DNA from: UBA3206 sp963623875
Lineage (GTDB): Bacteria > Bacillota_I > Bacilli_A > Acholeplasmatales > Anaeroplasmataceae
Direction of reading: 5' to 3'
Length of the DNA stretch: 18,637 bases
NCBI GenBank assembly: GCA_963623875.1
Contig: CAVFNL010000009.1
Span: 1 to 18,637 of the forward strand
Positions 12,931-18,637 of the stretch are shown in pieces. The notes beneath the pieces were generated by a model that ran no database searches, was not told the DNA's origin, and was given only the letters and a program-made list of their open reading frames with translations. Both the position numbers and the translations under genes were made by a program. Each line of letters starts with the position of its first letter. The stretch's first letter is position 1.

Positions 12931-15886
12931 ATTAAAAAATATTGTAAAAACATATAAAGTCGCTGATGTTGAAGTTCAAGCACTAAAAGGTATTAATTTA
13001 TCATTTAGAAAAAATGAATTTGTATCTATTTTAGGAGCTTCAGGTTGTGGAAAAACCACAACACTTAACATCATTGGAGGTCTTGATAAATACACATCAG
13101 GAGATTTATTTATAAATGGTGTATCAACAAAAGAATTTAAAGATAGAGATTGGGATGTATATCGTAATCATAGAGTAGGATTTATATTCCAAGCTTATAA
13201 TTTAATTCCACATCAAACAATTCTTCAAAATGTAGAACTTGCCTTAACTATATCTGGAATTTCAAAAGAAGAAAGAATAAAAAGAGCAAAAGAAGCTCTA
13301 GATGAAGTAGGACTTAAAGGTCAATATAAGAAAAAACCTAATCAATTATCAGGAGGACAATGCCAAAGGGTTGCGATAGCACGTGCTTTAGTCAATAATC
13401 CTGAAATACTTTTAGCGGACGAACCTACAGGAGCTCTAGATTCAGAAACATCAGTTCAAATTATGGAACTTATTAAACGTATTGCCGAAGATCGTTTAGT
13501 AATCATGGTTACTCATAATCCTGAACTTGCAGAAAAGTATTCAACACGTATAGTACGTCTAAAAGATGGTGAAGTAATAGAAGATACTAATCCATTCTCT
13601 GAAGAAGATGAAATAGAAGAAGTTAAAAAACTAAATGAAGAGAATAATGCAGAAGTAGAAGTTATAGACAAACCTAAAAAAGAAAAAGCTAAGATGAACT
13701 TTTATCAAGCATTCTTACTTTCACTTAAAAACCTACTTTCTAAATCTAAAAGAACAATAATGATAGTTATTGCAGGTTCAATAGGTATAATTGGAGTTGC
13801 ATTAGTTCTTGCGGTTTCAAGAGGAGTAAATGATTATATTGATAATATGCAAGATGATATGTTATCAGGTAATCCAGTATACGTAGGGGAGACCGCAATA
13901 GACTATGAACAAATCATGAGTAACTCAACACTTGATGTTAAAAAGAAAGCCCTTGAAAAAGGTGATTTTGTAAATGTAAATTTAATGATTCAATATTTAG
14001 TCGCAAATCAAGATGTTTTACTAAATATGATTAGTAAAAATGCGATAAACAAGGATTATATAGATTATGTAATGAGTATGCCTAGTGAATATTATAATGC
14101 TATACAATTTAATTATGGATTAGATATTACAACAAACCTTTATACAAAATTTGATATAGGATATGCATCAGACATACACGAAGGCGTTGATAAAGAAGAT
14201 GTAAGATCAGTTAAATCAATAACTGATACTTATACATCACTTATTAAAGAAATGGATGATTATAAAGATTATGCAAGTATCATAACATCAATCGCATCAA
14301 CTTTCCAACAATCAGTATCTAATAATGACTACATTTCAAGTCAATATGATGTAGTATATGGAAATCTTCCTAAGAATTATAACGATGTAATAATTGTGCT
14401 AGATTCGGATTCTATGTTATCAGATTTATTATTAGCTCAACTTGGATATTTTACTGAAGAAGAATTCTTCAATATGGTGTATGATGGATTGTTTGATGCA
14501 TTAACAGGGGAAGAGAAAAACTACGCTCAATTAGCACAGGCTTATAAGAATGCAAAAACAAGCGCAGGATATCCTACAAAATTTGAATATCAAGATTTAG
14601 TAGGTAAGAAGTTTACATGGTATTCAAATGATACTGTATATACAAAAAATTTAATGCCAACATCAATTTCAAATTATTACAATTATAATTATAAATATAA
14701 TGAATCATTTGATACTAAGACTCATATAGATTTAAACATTTGTGGTATTGTAAAACCAAAGAGTGGTATATCATATGGTGCACTTTCTACAGGATTCTTA
14801 TACACAGAAGCGCTTGCAAAAGAAATTATTAAAATAAATTATAATACCCAAATCGCAAAAGAAATTAGAAATGGAATTAAACTTCCATCAATGGATACAT
14901 CAATACATCAATTATATGGATTAGAATATAATCTTCCATACTACTATAAAAACCCTGCTCAATATGATGGAGTTGGAAAAACAGTTGTAAATACTAGCAA
15001 TAAAGCATATGTAGGAAGTCAATCACAATTGTCATCATTAATTTCTGTATTCATGGGAATGGGAAGCACAACAGGTGGATTAGAGTATACTGCATATACA
15101 ATAGATGATAGATATCTAGGCGCAAATACACTTCCACAAACTATTAATTTTTATCCGCTTGATTTTGATAAAAAAGATTTAATAACAGATTATCTAGATA
15201 ACTGGAATAGTGATAATGATATTACATTTAATGTATATGAAAGTATTTTAAATCAAAATAATATGGAAGATGCAAAAGTGCTTACAACTAAAACATTGAC
15301 TAAAGCTGACAGAAGTGAAGGATATTATATTAATGAAGCTAATAATATAATTCATAAAGCCGATGTTACAACAAGCACTAATCTAGATGGGTATACATTT
15401 ATATCTGCTACAGGTAAAATAAAATACACAGATACTGTAGGTGTTGTAATATCAATGATTAATCGAATGATACAAATGGTTACAATAGCCCTAGTAGCTT
15501 TCACAGCGCTATCTCTTGTTGTGTCTACAGTAATGGTTGGAATAATAACTTATGTATCCGTTGTAGAACGTGTAAAAGAGATTGGTGTTATACGTTCACT
15601 TGGAGGAAGAAAGAAAGATGTATCGAACTTATTTACTGCAGAAACTTTAATGATAGGATTCTCATCAGGAGTATTTGGAATACTTGTAACAGGAATACTT
15701 TGTCTTGTAATTAATGCTGTAGTAAATGGTATAACAAATGGTGCACTTACATCTATTTGCCACTTAACATTACCAACAGCAATTATAATGATTGTATTAT
15801 CAATGTTACTTACATTTATTGCGGGAATTCTTCCAGCTAAAAATGCCGCAAGACGTGATCCTGTTCAAGCTCTTAGAAGCGAATAA
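12923..15886 (+). CDS. Fused ABC transporter ATPase-permease, MacB/FtsX-like, large ectodomain
   Basis: A 987-residue single-chain ABC protein. The N-terminal ATPase of the LolD/MacB type has Walker A GASGCGKT (38-45), Q-loop Gln90, signature LSGGQ (142-146), Walker B ILLADE (162-167) and switch His198. An acidic/basic linker (about 226-258) leads to TM1 (about 279-299), a very large extracellular region (about 300-850) and three C-terminal TM helices (about 854-878, 912-934, 950-972) typical of FtsX-like permeases, with the VKEIGVIRSLGGRKKDV loop. Topology matches type VII, mechanotransmission-type ABC proteins, but the ectodomain is more than twice that of MacB. Export or extraction of peptides, lipids or drugs at the envelope is inferred. 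GGAG upstream lies within marR, and the start overlaps marR by eight bases. Confidence 0.88.
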   Translation: MLRLKNIVKTYKVADVEVQALKGINLSFRKNEFVSILGASGCGKTTTLNIIGGLDKYTSGDLFINGVSTKEFKDRDWDVYRNHRVGFIFQAYNLIPHQTILQNVELALTISGISKEERIKRAKEALDEVGLKGQYKKKPNQLSGGQCQRVAIARALVNNPEILLADEPTGALDSETSVQIMELIKRIAEDRLVIMVTHNPELAEKYSTRIVRLKDGEVIEDTNPFSEEDEIEEVKKLNEENNAEVEVIDKPKKEKAKMNFYQAFLLSLKNLLSKSKRTIMIVIAGSIGIIGVALVLAVSRGVNDYIDNMQDDMLSGNPVYVGETAIDYEQIMSNSTLDVKKKALEKGDFVNVNLMIQYLVANQDVLLNMISKNAINKDYIDYVMSMPSEYYNAIQFNYGLDITTNLYTKFDIGYASDIHEGVDKEDVRSVKSITDTYTSLIKEMDDYKDYASIITSIASTFQQSVSNNDYISSQYDVVYGNLPKNYNDVIIVLDSDSMLSDLLLAQLGYFTEEEFFNMVYDGLFDALTGEEKNYAQLAQAYKNAKTSAGYPTKFEYQDLVGKKFTWYSNDTVYTKNLMPTSISNYYNYNYKYNESFDTKTHIDLNICGIVKPKSGISYGALSTGFLYTEALAKEIIKINYNTQIAKEIRNGIKLPSMDTSIHQLYGLEYNLPYYYKNPAQYDGVGKTVVNTSNKAYVGSQSQLSSLISVFMGMGSTTGGLEYTAYTIDDRYLGANTLPQTINFYPLDFDKKDLITDYLDNWNSDNDITFNVYESILNQNNMEDAKVLTTKTLTKADRSEGYYINEANNIIHKADVTTSTNLDGYTFISATGKIKYTDTVGVVISMINRMIQMVTIALVAFTALSLVVSTVMVGIITYVSVVERVKEIGVIRSLGGRKKDVSNLFTAETLMIGFSSGVFGILVTGILCLVINAVVNGITNGALTSICHLTLPTAIIMIVLSMLLTFIAGILPAKNAARRDPVQALRSE

Positions 15887-15894
15887 TAAAAATT

Positions 15895-15928
15895 TAGGAA
15901 TTAAACATGTGTTTAGTTCCTATTTTTT
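15895..15928 (+). terminator. Intrinsic terminator of MarR-ABC operon
   Basis: AGGAATTAAAC (15896-15906) pairs with GTTTAGTTCCT (15911-15921) through an 11-bp stem containing one T-G wobble and an ATGT loop. A run of six T follows (15923-15928). Confidence 0.85.
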
Positions 15929-15940
15929 AAATTAATATTG

Positions 15941-15957
15941 TATAATTAATGAGGTGA
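15941..15957 (+). promoter_or_regulatory. Probable -10 box and ribosome site of CobW-like gene
   Basis: A perfect TATAAT (15941-15946) lies between the preceding terminator and the start codon. No good -35 is found at 17 bases, since that place is occupied by the terminator stem. GAGGTGA (15951-15957) is the ribosome binding site, four bases before ATG 15962. A transcript from this -10 would have a very short leader. Confidence 0.5.
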
Positions 15958-15961
15958 TTAT

Positions 15962-16861
15962 ATGATAAAAATAGATTTAATTACAGGATTTTTAGGATCA
16001 GGTAAAACAACTTTTATTAAAAAATATGCATCGTATTTAAAAAACTTAGGGGAGAACGTATGCATACTTGAAAATGATTATGGCGCAATAAATGTGGATG
16101 CTTTAATGTTTGATGGGCTAGATGTAGATATAGAAATGATTGCAGGTGGGTGCGATAAAGATTGCCACAAAAGAAGATTTAAAACAAAACTTATAAACTT
16201 AAAATTACAAAAATACACAAGGGTTATAGTAGAACCTTCTGGTATATATGATGTAGATGAATTCTTTGATACAATGTATGAAGATGAAGTTATCCCTTTT
16301 TATGAAATAGGTAATGTGTTTTGTGTGTATGATATAGGCACAAAAGAATTAAGTGAAAAAGATGAATATATATTAGTAAGCGAATCATCAAACGCATCAA
16401 AACTTATTGTATCAAAAAGAAAAAATAATGATAAATTAGATTTAACTTATATAAATAATCTTCAACAAAAATATTCGTCAGAACGTGTTTTTAAAGAAAG
16501 TGATGTAGTATATACGGATAATATTGATTTTAATGATATTATATGTGGTGGCTACATGTCATATGATCATATCAAACAAGATGTGATGGATAATAATGAT
16601 TATGATTCTATATATATTATGGATAAAAAATTATCTTTAGAAAATATTAAAAATCTAAGACATGAATTATTTTTAAATAAATATGGAAAAGTAGAAAGAA
16701 TAAAAGGCTTTGTATTTGATCATAACAAATGGTATAGCATTAATATTGAAAAAAATAATGAAGAAATAAAAGAAGTAAGCATAGGACAAGACGTTGTAAT
16801 TGTGATTGCAGAAAATGCTAATAAGAAATTAATAGAGGATTATATAGAGGGTATTAAATGA
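15962..16861 (+). CDS. CobW/COG0523-family GTP-binding protein with altered metal motif
   Basis: A 299-residue P-loop GTPase of the CobW/P47K metallochaperone-like family. Walker A is GFLGSGKT (9-16). ENDYGAINVD (37-46) matches the family's NEFG-type switch region. Walker B is VIVEPSG (88-94). A degenerate base-specificity motif SKRKNND stands where NKxD is expected. The C-terminal domain ends with the usual KGFVFDHNKWYSI region. The family metal-binding motif CxCC is absent; here the same place reads GGCDKDCHKR (C64, C68, H69). Members of the family load zinc, cobalt or nitrile hydratase iron, so the cargo is not predictable. It overlaps the downstream HAD gene by four bases. Confidence 0.85.
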   Translation: MIKIDLITGFLGSGKTTFIKKYASYLKNLGENVCILENDYGAINVDALMFDGLDVDIEMIAGGCDKDCHKRRFKTKLINLKLQKYTRVIVEPSGIYDVDEFFDTMYEDEVIPFYEIGNVFCVYDIGTKELSEKDEYILVSESSNASKLIVSKRKNNDKLDLTYINNLQQKYSSERVFKESDVVYTDNIDFNDIICGGYMSYDHIKQDVMDNNDYDSIYIMDKKLSLENIKNLRHELFLNKYGKVERIKGFVFDHNKWYSINIEKNNEEIKEVSIGQDVVIVIAENANKKLIEDYIEGIK

Positions 16862-17442
16862 AAAAAACATTAATTATATTTGATTGTTTCGGAGTTCTTT
16901 GTAACGAAATATCACCACGTTGGTTTAGATTAAGATATGAAGAAGAGGAAGCTAAAAGATTAAAAAAAGAATATTTTAATAATGCAGATTTAGGAGATTA
17001 TGATATCTATGAACTGCTAGATAGATTATCAAAAGGTTTAAATATTAAAAAAGAAGTAATAATTGAAGAGTGGAGAAGTTTAGTTGGTGTTAATTATGAA
17101 CTTATAGATTTTATTAAAAATAATCTAAAAGATAAATATCATCTAGCATTATTATCTAATGTTGTGCGAGGTAATGTAGAATTATCATATGGGGATAAGG
17201 ATTTTTTTAATAAAATATTTGATAAAACATTTTTATCATGTGATTATCATATGCGTAAACCGATGCATGAATTTTATGAAGTAGTAATTAATGCATATAA
17301 AAATGCGGACATAGATAAAATATATTTTATAGATGATAATGAATCTAATTTAAAAGGATTAGATGATTTAAATATAATACCTATTAAATATGTATCTAAT
17401 GAAGTGCTATTTAAAACATTTAGAGATGAAAATATAATATAA
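16858..17442 (+). CDS. HAD-superfamily hydrolase, subfamily IA-like
   Basis: A 194-residue haloacid-dehalogenase-fold protein. Motif I is IFDCFGVL with nucleophile Asp9. The +2 position is Phe11 instead of the Asp seen in classic phosphatases, as in dehalogenase and YihX-like branches. Motif II is Ser100 in LALLSNV, motif III Lys134 in RKPMHEF, and motif IV D159/D160 in YFIDDNESN. The segment between motifs I and II (about 15-85) is the helical cap. The substrate cannot be assigned. Its ATG overlaps the CobW-like stop (ATGA), so the two are translated from one message and may work together. No own ribosome site is needed. Confidence 0.85.
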   Translation: MKKTLIIFDCFGVLCNEISPRWFRLRYEEEEAKRLKKEYFNNADLGDYDIYELLDRLSKGLNIKKEVIIEEWRSLVGVNYELIDFIKNNLKDKYHLALLSNVVRGNVELSYGDKDFFNKIFDKTFLSCDYHMRKPMHEFYEVVINAYKNADIDKIYFIDDNESNLKGLDDLNIIPIKYVSNEVLFKTFRDENII

Positions 17443-17447
17443 AAATT

Positions 17448-17468
17448 GACTAAAAAGTCTTTTTAGTC
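17448..17468. repeat. 21-base palindrome upstream of degV-family gene
   Basis: GACTAAAAA (17448-17456) and TTTTTAGTC (17460-17468) form a perfect 9-bp inverted repeat around GTC. It lies between the HAD stop and the DegV promoter. It has no T tail after the full stem. A smaller hairpin, GACT-AAAA-AGTC followed by five T (17448-17464), could act as a weak terminator. Operator function is the alternative. Confidence 0.6.
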
Positions 17469-17488
17469 TACTATTATGTATAGCGTGC

Positions 17489-17517
17489 TTGACATATACT
17501 ATAGCCTTTGATAAAAT
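17489..17517 (+). promoter_or_regulatory. Promoter of DegV-family gene
   Basis: A perfect -35 TTGACA (17489-17494) and TAAAAT (17512-17517) have a 17-base spacer. GGAGGG (17530-17535) then lies six bases before the ATG. Confidence 0.85.
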
Positions 17518-17541
17518 ATATAGGTCCATGGAGGGATTTAT

Positions 17542-18444
17542 ATGAATAGGATAGAGATAATCACTGATTCAAATAGTGGAATAACACAAAATGAAGGAAA
17601 AGAATTAGGTGTTGTTGTAGTTCCAATGCCTTTTACAATAAATGGTAGTGAATATTTAGAAGATATTACTTTAGATCAAAAGAAGTTTTATGAATTTTTA
17701 TCTGACATGCAAACAGAAGTTTCAACATCGCAACCTTCTATAGCTTATGTTGAATCTTTGTGGGATGAAGCATTAAAACATGCAGATAGTGTTATATATA
17801 TTCCTATGTCTTCAGGACTTTCAAAGTCATGCGAGACAGCAATAACTGCGTCAAAAAAAGATAAATATAATGGTAGGGTATTTGTAATCGATAATAAAAG
17901 AATAAGTGTAACACAACGTCAATCAGTTCTTGACGCGATGTCTTTAAGAGATAAGGGATATAGTGCAGAAGAGATTGCAAAAATATTAATTGATACTATG
18001 TCATATTCTGATATTTATATTACTCTTGATACACTAAAATATTTAAAAAAAGGTGGAAGAATAACATCAGCTGCGGCAGCGCTTGGTACAATGTTAAAAT
18101 TAAAACCTGTTCTTCAAATAGAAGGGGATAAATTAGATAAATTTAAAATGCGCAATAGAACAATGGAAGGCGCAATGAAGATAATGATGGATGCATGCGA
18201 AGATAATATTAATGGGTATTTAAAAGATATTGATGGAAGAGTAGATAATATTCATTTTGAAGTCGCATATACAGGGTGTGATACAGAAGTTCCTAATAAA
18301 TTTATTGAAATTATAAAAGATAGATTTAAGTGTAATGTAGTAGTATCAAATCCACTATCACTTTCCGTATCATGCCACATTGGTGATGGAGCACTTGCGA
18401 TGGCAATATGCAAAGATATTGATACATTATATCCAAATAAATAA
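17542..18444 (+). CDS. DegV-family protein (fatty acid-binding, FakB-like)
   Basis: A 300-residue DegV protein. Family blocks are ITDSNSGIT (7-15), VSTSQPS (60-66), IPMSSGLSKS (87-96) with the ligand-contacting serines, and LKKGGRI in the middle. The C-terminal end has SCHIGDGALA in place of the usual H-x-G-PGA-like block. Such proteins hold one fatty acid and, in Firmicutes, present it to the kinase FakA for phosphorylation and membrane lipid synthesis. No FakA is in the window, so the partner role is inferred. A monocistronic gene with a strong promoter and terminator. Confidence 0.92.
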   Translation: MNRIEIITDSNSGITQNEGKELGVVVVPMPFTINGSEYLEDITLDQKKFYEFLSDMQTEVSTSQPSIAYVESLWDEALKHADSVIYIPMSSGLSKSCETAITASKKDKYNGRVFVIDNKRISVTQRQSVLDAMSLRDKGYSAEEIAKILIDTMSYSDIYITLDTLKYLKKGGRITSAAAALGTMLKLKPVLQIEGDKLDKFKMRNRTMEGAMKIMMDACEDNINGYLKDIDGRVDNIHFEVAYTGCDTEVPNKFIEIIKDRFKCNVVVSNPLSLSVSCHIGDGALAMAICKDIDTLYPNK

Positions 18445-18451
18445 GTAAGAT

Positions 18452-18484
18452 AAAAGTATTTGAATAAAAACAAATACTTTTTTT
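18452..18484 (+). terminator. Intrinsic terminator after degV-family gene
   Basis: AAAAGTATTTG (18452-18462) pairs perfectly with CAAATACTTTT (18471-18481) around an eight-base A-rich loop, and the T run continues to 18484. Confidence 0.88.
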
Positions 18485-18525
18485 GCGCTTTAGTTCGAAA
18501 AAATTAAACTTTTTCCTTATTAAAC

Positions 18526-18554
18526 TTGATATATATATATATATATCGTATAAT
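18526..18554 (+). promoter_or_regulatory. Pilin-gene promoter with TA-repeat spacer
   Basis: TTGATA (18526-18531) and a perfect TATAAT (18549-18554) are separated by 17 bases, of which 15 belong to an alternating TA tract. Gain or loss of one TA unit would move the spacer to 19 or 15 bases. Confidence 0.8.
18530..18546 (+). repeat. TA dinucleotide tract
   Basis: Seventeen bases of uninterrupted TA alternation (8.5 units) starting in the last bases of the -35 box and filling nearly all the promoter spacer. It is the longest simple tandem repeat I see in the window. Confidence 0.95.
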
Positions 18555-18582
18555 AAACATACAAAGGAAAGGGGTTTTAGAA

Positions 18583-18637
18583 ATGAAAAAACAAATAAAA
18601 AAAGGATTTACTTTAGTAGAACTTTTAGTAGTAATTG
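18583..18637 (+). CDS. Type IV prepilin-like protein, 5' end only
   Basis: The frame is cut by the window edge after 18 codons. The visible N-terminus, MKKQIKKGFTLVELLVVI, is a textbook class III (type IV prepilin) signal: a short basic leader, Gly8 as the cleavage site, Phe as the methylated first mature residue, Glu at mature position 5, and the start of the hydrophobic helix. A prepilin peptidase would process it for a type IV pilus, competence pseudopilus (ComGC-like) or type II secretion. AAGGAAAGGGG (18564-18574) is the ribosome site. Which of these systems it serves must be read from the downstream genes. Confidence 0.9.
   Translation, partial: MKKQIKKGFTLVELLVVI

Overview
The window is strongly AT-rich DNA from a low-GC Gram-positive bacterium. 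Protein families, good Shine-Dalgarno sites and sigma-A-type promoters with 17-bp spacers point to the Bacilli/Mollicutes-like part of the Firmicutes, for example an uncultured gut lineage related to the Acholeplasma or RF39 groups. The lineage is inference. UGA appears to be a normal stop: tryptophan is written TGG throughout, and several genes end in TGA within tight ATGA overlaps.

Layout. (1) 1-488: decayed C-terminal remnant of an AAA-ATPase/PD-(D/E)XK nuclease-like protein, then a bidirectional terminator. (2) 567-889: rpsT (ribosomal protein S20) on the minus strand with its promoter. (3) 952-1677: promoter with a cre-like sequence, a membrane-anchored PTS EIIB-like protein with no cysteine, HPr and a terminator. 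(4) 1698-6475: compact plus-strand operon of dipeptidase PepV, tRNA m7G methyltransferase TrmB, an unusual single reading frame joining an S51 peptidase to a prephenate dehydratase with ACT domain, and pyrimidine-nucleoside phosphorylase. (5) 6508-9784: promoter, a 1053-residue surface lipoprotein with InlB-type repeats, and a terminator. (6) 9803-12405: minus-strand operon of two-subunit class I fumarase and malic enzyme, which would convert fumarate to malate to pyruvate. (7) 12460-15928: a MarR-family regulator and a fused ABC ATPase/permease with a very large extracellular domain, with a perfect palindrome at the probable transcription start. (8) 15941-17442: CobW/COG0523-like GTPase overlapping a HAD hydrolase. 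(9) 17489-18484: DegV family lipid-binding protein. (10) 18526-end: a promoter whose spacer is almost wholly a TA dinucleotide tract, driving a type IV prepilin-like gene cut by the window edge.

Connecting themes. Three promoter regions (EIIB/HPr, lipoprotein, and the fumarase/MarR divergent region) share the 9-mer AAAACGCTT, which matches one side of the CcpA cre consensus. HPr keeps both His15 and the regulatory Ser46, so carbon catabolite control is plausible.

The four points most worth following are the S51 peptidase-prephenate dehydratase frame with a Shine-Dalgarno and ATG exactly at the domain junction, the TA-tract pilin promoter (a possible phase-variation switch), the MarR palindrome, and the cysteine-less EIIB next to HPr.
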